Shown: positions 11,701 through 23,954, counted from the first letter of the stretch. The stretch: DNA of 64,000 nucleotides from Potentilla sterilis (GCA_963682095.1 OY821763.1:16194794-16258793); one strand, 5' to 3'. The notes: a model not told the origin generated them from the sequence alone. Numbers and translations are program-made.

Positions 11701-13629
11701 GGGAGGAGTCAGAGCTAACCAGAAACTGTTAAAATTTCTATTTAAATTCCTTCCATGAAAAGTTTTGCTAGAAGAGCAGCATGCTTTTCTACCCTGAACC
11801 ATGGTCACCCCTGCAGAAGCAAGGGTGACTACCTCCCAGGGTACCACAAGGAATCCCTTTCAATATGATTTAGCTATTTTGTATTTTCTTTAACTGAACA
11901 AAGGAGTATAAATAGTTTCAACCATTCTCCAAAAAAGAAAAAAAAAAAAGAGTATAATAGTTTCAGCAATCTTACATGGACAGAATAATTTTAGCAGTTG
12001 GAGAAAGAAACGTTGTAGCTTGTAGTTTCACCATGTTCAGACAAGTTTATCAAGTGAGATTTTTATTATTAAGAGAGTTCCAAGAAGCTTTCAGAATAAC
12101 TGAAGCAACCTACATAATCTAAAAATCTGAAAGATGAACTTGAATAAGAAGATGGTAAGCTAAGCTGGACGTCACTATAAAACAGTGAATAAAACATCAA
12201 GGATGAGTGAATGATATCATGCAACTACAAGCGTTTGTTGAACCTTAGTTAACAGAATAAGAATTTTTATGGAACAACCATATGAAGATGAAGTCCCTTC
12301 TGTTATTGATCTATCTACTTTTTAATCATGCGAATAAGAATACCATTTTCCATTCATGCATTGTGCTCGACATTTATGGCACAGAAGGGAATGAGGCTTC
12401 TCCTTCAACTCGTGAAGAAGGCAGAATCAGAATAGCAGAAAGAAAAAAAGTGCAAAAACAAGCAAAAACAAATGGAAAGATAAAGAAACTAAAGAGCAGA
12501 AAGCAAGCACAAATCATGAATACCTGATCCCCAACTGCAGATTAAGCATAAGCTCATAGTTCTTATGTCCTTTAGATATTGTGACCCCTTGTTTCTTTGT
12601 TGGTTGACCTGCAAACCTGTTTCTATTAACCGAACCTCCGAGCTCAACACTTCCATCAAAACTGCTATCACAATTGGATCCTCTGCTAACATTACTCCCC
12701 CTCGCATCAGACGATCTCCTAGGCGTCACATTCCCTTCGCTTCCATTCTTATAAATAGGTGGCTTGTTCATAAACTCCCCTTCCATTCCAGGCCAATTCA
12801 GCATCTTCTGTGAAGGGAAAATCAAAATAGTCTCCACTGGACATACCTTACAATCATTCAAGTCCACTGCAAACACCTCCTGAGGATCCCAATCCACATG
12901 ACCACCAGAAGAACCAGCTGGATAATAAGTCCCACTCTGATCTTTACTCTCCTTACTCCAAACACCCACATAGAAACTCCCATCAGCCCACCTGAATGTG
13001 CCATTTCCTTTAGGCAACCCTTCTTCCCAAGACCCATCATACCTATTCCCATTGCTCCAAATCATAGTCCCACTCCCATGAATCATCCCATTCCTCCATT
13101 GACCAATGTAATGGTTCCCATTCCTCCACTGATACCTCCCCTGACCGTCCTGCAATCCTCGGCGCCATTCTCCCTCGTAATGATCCCCATTGACAAAGCT
13201 CTTGCTCCCTTGCCCATATCTCAGATTCATCACCCATGAACCTCTATATGTCTCCCCAAATGAACCAGTATAAGTGCCTTTACCATCCATGAACCCATTT
13301 TTGAAGTCTCCTTCATAAGTAGCACCAGAAGGCCAGCTGAACTTTCCCTTCCCTGCTGTCTTACCCTTATACCATTCTCCAACGTACATGCACCCATCTG
13401 TCCACAGGTACTTTCCTTGCCCATGAGCATAGCTATCAAGCCATTGGCCTGTGTAGAAGTCACCATTGGATAAGACCTTCTCAGCATGATAGGTTTCACC
13501 TGGCTCATCATCTGCAGGGGCAACAGACATTGTTGTGAATAAAGGGTTGGCCCTTTTCTTACCTCCTATGTGTGTTTTGCGCACTGTTGCGTCCCAGGCC
13601 TTGACAAAGAATCTCAACTCTTTGCTCAT
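8754..13629 (-). CDS. PIP5K: Phosphatidylinositol 4-phosphate 5-kinase with N-terminal MORN repeats
   Basis: Eight exons: 13629-12524, 11579-11412, 11046-10881, 10639-10523, 10448-10255, 9446-9307, 9215-9137 and 9042-8754. All borders are GT/AG and the phases agree, giving 752 codons, normal for plant type B PIP5Ks. The family phosphorylates PtdIns4P to PtdIns(4,5)P2, mainly at the plasma membrane, where it steers vesicle traffic, actin and polar growth. Residues 59-225 hold eight MORN repeats (YTGQW, YVGEW, YEGDF, YRGSW, YEGEW, YIGQW, YDGSW, YVGVW). The kinase core follows: GKSGSFFY loop (455-462), K472 in MIKTMKK, DLKGSS (540-545), MDYSLL (599-604), IID (701-703, the DFG equivalent) and an activation loop with DPKQYSRRF. 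The start MSKELRFFVKAWDATVRK matches the conserved start of the PIP5K4/5/6 group as I remember it. The exact paralogue was not tested. The introns carry only a (CAGA)n run and no obvious insertion. Confidence 0.96.
10206..10237. repeat. (CAGA)n microsatellite in a PIP5K intron
   Basis: About seven CAGA units lie in the intron that follows the FDLKGSS-coding exon, close to its donor site at 10254. Confidence 0.85.
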
Positions 13630-14160
13630 TATCTCTCTTCACCTTCCCTCTCACATTCCTCTTGCCTCTCCACCTTCCTCCATCAAATCATTTCTCACCT
13701 TCTTTTCTCTTCTCCACTGTTTTCTATGTAACTCTTCTTCAGCAGACAATGCATCATATGCTTCAAATCCAAAGAAAAGTGACCATTTCTGGGAACCAGA
13801 AAAACAAAATAGCAAATCTGGGTTTTGTTTTTTAGTGGGTTTTAAGTTTGGTTATGTGAAGTTTGGTGTTTCAGATTCTGCAAAAAAAATAAAAATTGGC
13901 AAAAACCCAGAAAAGAAAAAGAAAAATTGAACTGTTTGATTGATGGGGAAAGCCAAAAGGCTTGGGTTGGAACCAATGGCTGGCTTTTTCTTTGTTTCTG
14001 GTGATGTTTTTCCTTTTCTTTTTCCTTTTTCCTTTTTTTTTTTTTTTTTTTTTTCTTCTTTCTTGGTTGGGTTTGAACGACGAATCAACACATTTGTCTT
14101 CGATTCCGGTTTTGGCTCTGAGCCTCCCGGGAACCACTAACAGACCAAACAGTTGGGGGA
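13630..14160 (-). promoter_or_regulatory. PIP5K 5' untranslated and promoter-proximal region
   Basis: Immediately upstream of the PIP5K start, the coding strand is rich in GA and AG (pyrimidine-rich on the plus strand), with long A/AAG tracts at 13890-14060. This is common for plant 5' leaders. I could not identify a TATA box with confidence. Short frames in both directions are low-complexity and not genes. Confidence 0.4.
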
Positions 14161-16294
14161 AACAACTTCTCAACACAATGATGGTGATCAAGTGTTTGCC
14201 ATTTTTAGTGTCTCAATCAGACGTACTAAACCCAAAATGCCCAATTCTAATTTTAGTTTCGTTTTTTTTTTTTTTTTTTTTGGTTATCATGTTGTCTTAG
14301 TTTTTGCCGTAGATGTCAGTATAGCTGCGTTTGCAGTTATGGCCTTACTTTCTCGTACAATAACAATTATGGAATTTTTACCTATGTTTAATCCTAGTAC
14401 TTTTGTGTTAGATTGACTTCGTATTATTTCATAATTAATCTCAAGGTTATAGCCTTAGGGTGCGGTCATTTCAATGTTCGATCTTGCTCACCTAGAAGAT
14501 AATAAGTGTAATACACATATGGATTACGAATACGTGCCAGCATCTTTAAACAATGGTCGGCAAATTGGTAAAAACATTTATTTATTTATGATCATGGAAA
14601 AGACCAACGAATCAGTTTCTTTTTTGCGAACTAAATAAGATTTTAATTAATTAAATTGATCAAACTTAAATTGTAATTGAATAATTAATGGACTTTAATA
14701 TAATTTTTTTTTTTTTTAAAAAAGAGTAAATTCTCATCTACTATCCTTTTTATTTAATAAATTTGTTTTGAGTTTGATCAATTTATAGCATTCGTTCGAG
14801 AAAAGAATGTGGTCGCTTTTTGAGAAATGCGGTAATTCACATCACATAACTATATATTGAGAAAATACTTCACACCCTTGAAGTAAACTCCTCTAGCATT
14901 CGTTCGAGAAAAGAATGTGGTCTCTTTTCGTCCTTCATCGTCTTTGTCTTTCTGTTTCCGACACAGCTAGATCTTGGCAATACTGACAATTATGCACATA
15001 CGAAAACGAAAATAATATTTCAAAAGTGAATAATAACATCTTACATTATTAGTAAGAATTTGAGAAATAATTAAAATGTCTGAGAAAATTATATAGTAAT
15101 TTAAACGGATCGATCATGAATTCAAGATCCCAAATTAGCAAATCGGGCTTTCGACCAATGATCAATATTGAAGTACATTGAATTAGGTGATAAGATACTA
15201 ATAATGTAATATTAGGAAAAATATAAAGGATTGAAATAATAAGGGAAAACAAAAGAACAAAAAGTATAAAAGAAGAGGGCGAAAGTGAAACAATGCGTCC
15301 TAGGGTCGTGCAGGGCTGCTTTGGTTTAGTTTCATTCAGGAGAGGTCAAACCCCACTCTATTCCATACGAAGGCGACACTAATTAGTACGTCATGATGAT
15401 GCTACAAAAGAAAGCTATCTCAAGTTTCCATTCGATGAAATTTCTGCCTTTTTTTTTTTTTTTCCTTTCTCCAATTTGGTTAAGAAACTTTATCCTTCTA
15501 CAAGTTTAAAACAAAAATTATTACGAGTCAGACCCATAAGGCTATCTATCGTTTTTACGTCACAATATCTCATGGTATCCACCAATACATAACAGTCTCA
15601 TAAAAATGGGTCGTGATTTGTAATTTCACTTAACATCAATAAAATTAACTGATGATTGAGAATAGCTAAATTTACAAACAAAAATACATTTTCGAGCAAA
15701 TGTATACAGAAATGTATACAATGTCAACAAGAAATCATAATACAGGAAATTGATGATGACAGAGATCGCACAGCCCATTGACACCACCAAAAATTAAGTA
15801 TGCAATTGGTTTGATGTGTGCCATGTTCTAGCATGGTCTCCTTTTGGGGTGGCTGCTGTCACTACCCAAATAGCCTTTTGTCTCCTCAACCTCTATATGC
15901 AATTTAAGCCTCGATAGGAACAAGAATTTAAGCTTGGCTTCGATATAGCTCTTGGACCATATTTCTCATTACGCTTTGTCCAAGCCAGCGGGCAAAGGCA
16001 TGTCATTCATTTCTGAAAGTGAACACATCAATTAGCATGTTGGAATTTTCTTCACCACTTTGATGAGTTTGATCTCACAACACCCACTTTCAGATTTGTT
16101 TTTCTTCTTATTTGCAGGTTAATCATTAGATTTTAACGTAAATCATACCATCCCATTATACTGTGTTTTCAATTTTCTTGGTCTGATTCTGTGTTTCCCA
16201 TCATCACGCTGATCCCTTCTTAATTTATGTTGATTAAAAAAATATAAAAAGGTTTAGTGGAAGTTAGAATTTTCAGATTAATTAGGGTGAGTTT
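14161..16294. other. AT-rich intergenic region with a short direct repeat
   Basis: No gene is supported. A block reading TAGCATTCGTTCGAGAAAAG with its AATGTGGTC continuation occurs at about 14787 and again at 14893, two near-identical ~36-bp copies 106 bp apart. Poly(T) runs lie at 14261-14280, 14703-14716 and 15451-15464. The rest shows no recognisable structure. Confidence 0.6.
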
Positions 16295-16406
16295 CTAAGC
16301 TGCATGGAATCGGGTGCGAGTACGTGGAAGCGAAGCGTTTGGAAACACGGAAGCATTTTTTTCAACAAAAAAAATGGAACCGGGTGCGTTTTGGAAGCGT
16401 CGAAAT

Positions 16407-16445
<39 letters not shown>

Positions 16446-17464
16446 AATTATCCAGAGAGGACGTCCTCAAATTAAGCTTATAGTGCGGATATTCATTTTT
16501 GACCCACTTTTTGATTGAATTTTCTCATCTCCACCGTCTAATATCTAGATTATATTGTGTAGATCATCTCTGCAAAATTTCAGCCAATTTAGTGATCGTT
16601 AAGGCCCTCAAAGTCGAAAAATAAATGGACGAACTGAAATCTGTCAAACCGGAACCGTTCATATTTGTAACAGAAAAACGCAATTTTGAGGGCCTTAACG
16701 ATTACCAAATTGGCTGAAATTTTGCAGAGATGATCTACACACTCTTATCTAGATACTAGACGGTGGAGATGATAAAATTTGTTCTAAAAGTTGGTCAAAA
16801 CTGAAAATCCGCACTATAAGCCATTTTGAGGACGTCCTCTCTTGATCCGGACTATATATATATATATATAAGTATGAAGGTGAACAAATACACATTAGAC
16901 TCAGTTAAAGCCCACTTTCCACCATTGATGTTTTAAACCCCACAACTCTCAATATTCTGGCGAAAGTTGGGTACTTTGGTTCTTTCCATTTATTAGAAAG
17001 GCTCCATTTTCATGAATGAATAGAGTTCCAGAGCTAAACAATAACTGGGTTGTGTTTGTTTGCTATCCAGACCATCAAAGCGCTTTCTTTGTGTATAAGA
17101 TCAACATCTCAGCGTCCCTCCTAGTCTCCATGGTGTCTATATCACTCTTTCCCCCGTCCCTTCTTTATCAGTCTTGAAAACACGAATCCGAAAGACCCAA
17201 TTTTTAACTTTAAAACTTTTTTCCACCGCCATCATTCTCTTTTTCTTCCCTCTCACTATCGCTTTCTTTGCTCTAGTTGACACTAAATAGGTGTCGTATT
17301 TTCAATTTTTTTTCTTAGATACAATTTTCAGTTAGGTTGTTAGAAATCGGAATCGCGCTTCCAAAATTGGAACCGGGCTTCCACCGCGCTTCCACCGCGC
17401 ACCCGCTTCGCTTCCGCTTCGGAAGCGTGAAACGCGGGTTGAGTGAAGCTTCCGTGCTTCCTAG
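16295..17464. mobile_element. Non-autonomous hAT-type element, 1.17 kb
   Basis: Bounded by a perfect 8-bp target duplication GTGAGTTT (16287-16294 and 17465-17472), the size typical of hAT insertions. The ends are imperfect inverted repeats (CTAAGCTGCATGGAA on the left; CTAGGAAGCACGGAA as the reverse complement of the right). Both subterminal regions are packed with GGAAGCG / CGCTTCC words (16300-16400 and 17345-17455), the sort of clustered site a hAT transposase binds. No transposase is encoded. A fold-back MITE sits inside at 16449-16854. Confidence 0.8.
16449..16854. mobile_element. Fold-back MITE with ~170-bp arms, nested in the hAT element
   Basis: The two halves are inverted copies. 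Left arm words AGAGAGGACGTCCTCAAA, CATCTCCACCGTCTA, GTAGATCATCTCTGCAAAAT and CGTTAAGGCCCTCAAA all recur inverted on the right. TA microsatellites flank both sides, so the insertion was probably into a TA-rich site and the target duplication is hidden. The internal word CATCTCCACCGT(T/C) is shared with the MITEs at 28915 and 52787. Confidence 0.85.
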
Positions 17465-17570
17465 GTGAGTTTGGCTCGAGGTGATTAATTATTAAGCAGT
17501 TGTAGATGTGTTGTGAGAATAATCATGTGGACAGTATATATGGTGCACCGCCAAGCATATCCAACGACCT

Positions 17571-17978
17571 TGTGGACCATCCAACCGACGCGATAGGTCC
17601 TGATTCCGGCATGCATCGGGTAGACCGACACCTCGGCTGCATCTCCATTGTGGAAGATCACCGGTGCCGCATCCGGAAGGCGTGCCCCTGGGCTCCGGAA
17701 GTAGCTTTGTGAGTAGTATTTGTGTGTTCGCATCCCATATCGGAAACAATGTAAAGGAGGGAGCCTTCCTTGCTTATAAATAGAAGGCTTCCCCCTTAGA
17801 TATGGGGATCTTGGAACCTTTGGCATTCCACCCTTGTAACACCACCGAGCTTGTTAGCCGACTATAGTATATTCCTAAGTGGACGTAGTCATGCCCTCTG
17901 GCGGCATGGCGAACCACTATAAACTCTTATGTTATTATATTTTTATTGTGCTTCTGTTAGAGTCTCCGGATTCTGACG
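17571..17978 (+). repeat. 5' LTR of the LARD-type element
   Basis: Starts TGTGGACC, ends TTCTGACG. A TATAAATA box lies near 17774 and an AGTCATGCCCT block near its 3' side. It differs from the 3' LTR at 23 of 408 positions, with no indels, by eye. Confidence 0.9.
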
Positions 17979-18786
17979 AAAAACCACTATAAACCCTAAA
18001 CCCTATATTAACATCAGCAGGCAGCCCAACCCGGTCAACAGCCCAGTTAGGCTGGTCAGCAGGTCAACTCCCAGTCAAACCGGCCAGCGGGCCACTCCCA
18101 GGCCCAACAATCAGCTGGTCAGCAGGTTCAAGGAAGCAAGTCAGCGGGTCAAGATTCCCACCCGGTCAACAAGTCAACCCCCGGTTGAAACTTCTCTAGG
18201 CACCCACCCACCAGAGTCGTGATCGTTCCAAAACCACCTCCGCTTCGCGCTGCGGCAGGCCCCGGTCCGTGGGCCGGCCACTCAGCCGCCCGGTCCAATG
18301 GATCCAGTTCGGTTAGCAGCCCGGTCAACAGGCCAACGGGCCAGCAGCCGAAGCTTCCTCCGGTACGTAATATCTCCGGTACGGGAGTTCAAGGCCGCGG
18401 GGGATTCGAGGCCAGGGGCAGTGGCGGTTGGGCGAGGCACCGGAGAGGCCGTACGTGTTCACAACAGGCTCGTATTGTTGGAAGGCTCGACATGGCTAAG
18501 GGGCACAGAGTTCACATCGTCCGGGACGATGGCTGGGGCACCAACGATAGGCTCCCCCTCCGCCACGGCGCTGACATCCACCTCCACCACCGCTGGAGCC
18601 GTACACCTCTCGCAGACGGCATTGTTAAGGCTGACGTCGCCTCCTGGTAACCGGCGGCCCGAAGTCGCATACCGGTGACTCTAGCCAAGCATCACACCTG
18701 TCCGGCCCGGCCGGGTTCATAAGTGTGACCAGTGTCGTCGCACCCGGTCCGGACGTTCGCACCACGAGTCCACCGCCGGTAGAGGA

Positions 18787-19460
18787 TTGAGGCAGCTGAT
18801 GGAGAGGTTCATCCCTCCCCGAGCGGTATCTTTTCCGCTGGCTCCAGCTCGGCGGAGGCACCATTTAGAGGCGCTCAGCTTTTGTATCGGTAACCCGCGC
18901 TCTCTCTCTCCGGCCGGTCGTTCATTCTCTCTGATCGTCCTCCTCTCCGGGCATGAGGCAAGAGGGGAGAGAGAAGAGAAAGGAAAAGAAAGAAAGAAAA
19001 AAGAGCAGAAAGAAGAAAAAGAGAGGAAGGCGATGAAGAAGAAAGAAAGATACACTAGGGGCTCTGTGCTTTCATCAGGGGCCACTATATTTGGTTACTT
19101 AATCACCAGCCTGGAAAGGGTGACTGCCCCTAGAGGCGCTAAAAAGCTCAAACCTTCGATGGGTTTCTTTGGTGGGCTTCACGTTCTAGTGCAGACCCAG
19201 TTCACACTCTGGCAGAAAGTTTCAGTTTTGGTGTCTCAGAGGATTCTCCCACTTGGCAAGTAGGAGAACTGGTATGGTTGATTACGGCAGCATGTGCTCA
19301 TTAGAGCTGGTATTGTGAGATTGAAATTTTAGATCTTGGTGGATTGGTTGGGTTTCGATTATGGTGAAGATGAAAATAGTCAGTTGGGTACCATTGGTTT
19401 TTGGCTATTGTTGTATTTTTGAGTCATGGAGCCTCCAGTTAAATTATGAATGGCTTGGAG
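18787..19460 (+). other. GA-rich and cDNA-like segment inside the LARD interior
   Basis: This stretch differs in composition from the surrounding GC-rich interior. A purine run (18960-19050) is followed by a modest open frame ending at 19263 and a T-rich plain sequence to about 19460. It could be a captured host fragment. The encoded sequence (for example YLITSLERVTAPRGAKK) is not one I recognise, so no function is proposed. Confidence 0.3.
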
Positions 19461-21124
19461 ATTTTGAAGATTAGGAATGACTTGGGGAGCTGGGAGGGGT
19501 CTGTAGCTCTTGTGGTAGTTATCGTTGTCTTTTATTGCTGCCTGGCATCTCGTAAGTCAGAGACTACTCCTAACCAATGTCCTCCATGGTTGCTTCTGCC
19601 CTTGTATGGAAACTCTCAGACCACGGACAAAATGTCAACAACTTCACAGAGAGTAGAGAAGAAATTGGAACGACACCTTAGATGCCATCAGCTTGCATCC
19701 AGATGGTGCTATCCAAAGACCCTTTATTTTCATCTGGGACAGCAGCATGCAACCCGGTCAAACTCCTCTGGGCATGTAACCGGCCGGGTCAACGCGAATC
19801 TCCTCTGGGCACCCACCGCCGTCGCTCCACGATCCGTTTCGGAACCCGGTGATCGGCCGACAGTGCTCCACGAGGCACAGAAGAGCCCTTCATGGCGCGT
19901 ATAGGGCACGTACCGCCGCCATACACGAGTGACCCCGCCTCCTGGACCCGGTAGTTAGGCCCCGGCAGTGTGAGGTACAGGAGAGCTTATCCGGGTTCAT
20001 GGCATCGATCCTCACCTCCTCGCTCATGCCCTTGTCCTCTCGTACCTCATCCCTATGGCACCTCTGGGTTTGTCGGCTCGCCTCCCGAATTCATGAGCTC
20101 GCCTCCGGACTCGTCAGCTCACCTCCGGATTTGCCAGCTCACCTCCGGATTTGCTAGCTCACCTTCAGGTGCCCCGATAGGCTTCCCCGCACCCGGTCCC
20201 GGCGACCTACGCCAATCAGCTTGCCTCCGGGAAATACTGCTTAGCGGGAAGTGCTTGCTCTGCAGCCATGGAGTACGCACTGTGGAAGGCCTGCCCGTTA
20301 GATCTCAAGCTGGGTGACGACGAGTTTTGCCACTCCGGGGCCCCAAGCGGCCACCTCAGCAGCCTCACGACTCATTTCTTAGGCCATGGCGGCGGTTACA
20401 GGGTGGCAATGAGGGTTTGAGAAGGAAACAATGGGACCGGTTGAGGGAACCGGTGGTAATCGACTCCTCTGGCCACCGATGGGTGGTCTCCTCTGGGTGC
20501 AGTCCCGGTGGCGCGGGCGCAGGCAACTCAACACCCCCGGCCCAGGCGTGCTATAGGCCAGACTCGGAACCGTCCCCGACAGTGCGGATCAGAACCCGGA
20601 GCCAGTTTTGAGCCCATGAAGTGGGCTGCAAAAAAAAACTTAGCATAGCCACATGCAAGAACCGGAGGCAAATCTTCTCTGGGCACCCATGCAAGAACCG
20701 AGCAACCCGGGTATCATTCCCGTGGGCTATTCAAACACCCGGTAGCTTCTCCAAAGATAAGTACCACCTTTCATATCATTATGTCTCCACATGATTACTT
20801 TGGGTATGTTGATAAAATTAAACATGCGATAAGTGTGTGCGCATAATTACCTGTTAGAACGGTACAATTTTTAGCTTGTTGATGCATAGCAACATAGTCT
20901 TTCGTGTGTATGATTGGCTGAGGTATAACACCTGGAAATGGTAAGCCAGTAACAACGGCTGAGGCATTCCAACGGGTAAGCCAACAACACTGGAGTCATA
21001 TATCATGCACTCTCAAAACATCAAGCATTGCATGCTTTCATTCTATAGCTACCAAATGTATGTGCATCGCACCGATTGAGCTGAGGTATTCCACCGGGAA
21101 AGTGTAAAGCCAGTACGAACTTAT

Positions 21125-21700
21125 GGCTGGGCCAGTACGAACTTAAGGCCGAGGCAATCGACCCGGGGATGTTCCTTCTCTAACACAGGAGAATTCTTCC
21201 CGCAGGCTAAAAACCCTACAAACAATCGATTAAAGCCAGTAAGAACCAAGGCTGACGCAATCGACCCGGGATATTCGTTCCTCTCATACAGGACAAATCT
21301 TCCCGCAGGCTAAAAGCCCTGCACATACCTAACGCCTGTAACAATGAAGGCTGGGAAAAATTTGGGAGTAAAAACCCACCGGGAGATTCGTTCATCTCAT
21401 ACAAGACAACTCTTCTAGCAGGCTAAAAACCCTGCACATACCTAACGCCTGTAACAACGAAGGCTGGGAAAAATTTAGGAGTAAAAACCCACCGGGAGAT
21501 TCGTTCCTCTCATACAGGACAACTCTTCCCGCAGGCTAAAAACCATGCACATATCTCACGCCTGCAAGAACAAAGGCAGTGAAACGTTTGGAAACGGCGG
21601 CCAAATATCAACTCTTGGCAACCCTAAACCCCACCGGGAGATAGTATCCTCTAACAAAGGAGCTTCTTCCCGCAGGCTAAAAACTCTGCACGCATGAACT
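21125..21700. repeat. ~110-bp tandem repeats in the LARD interior
   Basis: About five units share CGCCTGTAACAA, GGCTGGGAAAAATTT, CCCACCGGGAGATTCGTTC and CAGGCTAAAAACCCTGCAC. The two central units (about 21330-21445 and 21446-21560) are nearly identical; outer units are shorter and more diverged. Confidence 0.85.
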
Positions 21701-21849
21701 TACCTATGAGTGGGAAAGCCCCGCTATCTTTCCCCTCATATCCGAACATAAGAACGAACCAACGGGAATATTCGAACTCCCGGTCAGGTCCTATTTCGAA
21801 CTGGGCGACTTATTAAATGTTATATATATACCACACTTGAGTTATAGCA

Positions 21850-22200
21850 CGATCATATTCGCATATCAGTATGCATCGCATGTCAGTATGCACGCATATC
21901 AGTACGCATTACATTTCAGTACACGCATATCCGTATGCATCGTATTTCAGTGCACGTATATCAGTGTGCGTCGGTCACATCAGTATGCATCGCATTAAAG
22001 GCATTCCAAATGCGTTCGAAAGGGCATTCAAAAGGTATTCCAACGGTATTCCAGAGGCTTTCCAACGGTAAAAAGGCATTCTAAGGGCATTCAAAAGGTA
22101 TTCCAAAGACATTCCAACGGTAAAGGCATTCCAACGGCAAAGGCATTCCAACGATAGAGCCTATTTCAACTAACGGTTGCGGCATTCCATCGATCGAGCC
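21850..22200. repeat. Short tandem words CATATCAGTATGCATCG and GGCATTCCAACGGTA
   Basis: Two consecutive low-order arrays lie here. From 21860 to 21995, variants of CATATCAGTATGCATCG repeat; from 22000 to 22170, variants of GGCATTCCAACGGTA(AA) repeat. They are noncoding and close to the 3' LTR. Confidence 0.8.
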
Positions 22201-22633
22201 GGTACCAGCTTACCGCTCACATTCCTACAGATTAACCAGTTGCACCAACCGAGTTACCCCAACGGACAGGCCAATACCAACTCATGGGCAGGCCACCCCA
22301 TTGGGAACTCATCCTCTTAACACAGAACACATTTTTCCGCTGGTACCAAGTTACCTCACATCAAAGCACTCCACCTAAGGCACCCGCTAACCTTAGCAGC
22401 TGATTTTTTCACTTGGGGGACTATATTAGGAACTGTTATTTGAACTCCCGGCCAAGTTCAAATCTCCTCGAGCGGAGAGGCGGGATTATTCGAACGCCCG
22501 GTAATGAGTCCATCTTACTTGAGGAGTTGGGGGACTAGTGAGGGTGACGTCACTCGGTCGTCACCTACACTTGGCGGTACATGATTTTAACTCCCCAAGT
22601 AAGATTGCTTCTTACTCGGGAACTTGGGGGACT

Positions 22634-23041
22634 TGTTGACCGTCCAACCGGCGCGATAGGTCCTGGTTCTGGCATGCATCGGGTAGACCGACACCTCGGC
22701 TACATCTCTATTGTGGAAGATCACCGGTGCCGCATCCGGAAGGCGTGCCCCCGGGCTCCGGAAGTAGCTTCGTGAGTAGTATTTGTGTGTTCGCATCCCA
22801 CATCGGAAACAATGTAAAGGAGGGAGCCTTCCTTGCTTATAAATAGAAGGCTTCCCCCTTAGATATGGGGATCTTGGAACCTTTGGCATTCCACCCTTGT
22901 AACACTACCAAGCTTGTTAGCCGGCTATAGTATATTCCTAAGTGGACGTAGTCATGCCCTCCGGCGGCATGGCGAACCACTATAAACCCCTGTGTTATTA
23001 TATCTTTATTGTGTTTTTGTTAGAGTCTCCGAATTTTGACA
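22634..23041 (+). repeat. 3' LTR of the LARD-type element
   Basis: Starts TGTTGACC and ends TTTTGACA. It carries the same TATAAATA box as the left copy. See the 5' LTR for the comparison. Confidence 0.9.
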
Positions 23042-23674
23042 GAAACAAATCAGCTATGAAATTAAGTTGCTGAGTGTTTGGTAAATTGTATTTTTAAAAG
23101 TGCTGTGAGTGCAAAAGCAGTGTTGAAGTGCTTGGTGAACTTTGGTAAAAAAGTGGTGAGTTTAGATAATGAATAGGGAAAGAAATAGGCATTTGAGGAA
23201 ATGAGAAAATAATAAAACAACACCTAAGGGCATTTGAGAAAATGAGAAAATAGTTAACAACTATTTTGGATAGAATAGACCAATTAGTTGAAAATTGAGA
23301 CTACGAGGAGTGATTAGTTGAAATTGAAAGCACGAAAACTAAACTGTCGAGACTCTAAAAGTATAAGGAGTGACCAGTATTTTGTTCCATTAATTACTTT
23401 ATAAGTTCTATTTTGAATCTTTGATCATGCATATATCTTGCGAGTATGGTGTGTGTGTCTATATGCATAAACATATATGGGGTGCTAATTAAAATGAAGA
23501 TAACTAATACAAACTTGGTATATAAATAGAAAATAGATTATATACCAACATAATTCATTTGATGTTTTTAAAATACAATCTCATCACCGCATTAGTTTGA
23601 GATTAATTGAGATTCATTTTACTTATTTGTAATTTAAAATGTTAGAGGTATATAATATAAAATTATTAAGGATG
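23042..23674. other. Intergenic AT-rich stretch
   Basis: No gene seen. The words GTTGCTGAGTGTTTGGTAAA and AAGTGCTGTGAGTGC near 23068-23115 look like one end of a small non-autonomous DNA element of a style common in plants, but no partner end was found nearby. Confidence 0.45.
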
Positions 23675-23954
23675 AAATACTTGTTACCCCTTGAACTCTT
23701 TACCTAAAAACAGTTTTATCCCTTTGCTTTCAAATTAAACTAGTAGATCCTTAATCTCTCATTTTTCAACAATTTAGTCCATTCCGTCAGTTTACCGTTA
23801 AAAGATTATGTTAACTTGCTGAGGTGGCAATTTTCACCATTCAAACTCAGCTGGATGTCTGCCACATTAGTAAAAATGTCTAAAATACCCCTGTCATAAT
23901 TAAGGTATAAAAATATATGTGTATCTAGAGAGAGAGACACAGAGAGAGAGAGAG

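Larger units (their letters stand above)
17571..23041 (+). mobile_element. LTR retrotransposon without gag or pol (LARD-type)
   Basis: Two 408-bp LTRs (17571-17978 and 22634-23041) flank 4.65 kb of interior. A polypurine-like AACTTGGGGGACT (22621-22633) precedes the right LTR, which sets the plus orientation. The interior has no reverse transcriptase, integrase, protease or recognisable gag. It consists of CCCGGTCAAC/GCCAGCGGGC-rich DNA, a GA-rich tract, tandem repeats and short frames. No convincing tRNA primer-binding site follows the left LTR and the flanking 5-mers do not match (GACCT, GAAAC). This fits a large retrotransposon derivative mobilised in trans. Confidence 0.85.

Noticed and set aside
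12898..13239. Open frames antisense to the PIP5K first exon
   Set aside because: Shadows of the MORN-repeat codons; the minus strand gives the coherent protein.
17485..17826. 113-codon minus frame, repeated at 22587-22889
   Set aside because: Both lie in the two LTR copies and are shared because the LTRs are duplicates; no coding signal.
17985..18010. Telomere-like AAACCCTAAACCCTA
   Set aside because: Only two units, next to an LTR; too short to be an interstitial telomere tract.
18219..18678. Two overlapping plus frames of 126-143 codons inside the LARD
   Set aside because: GC-rich repeat text, Arg/Ser/Pro-rich in both frames, no gag or other family motif.
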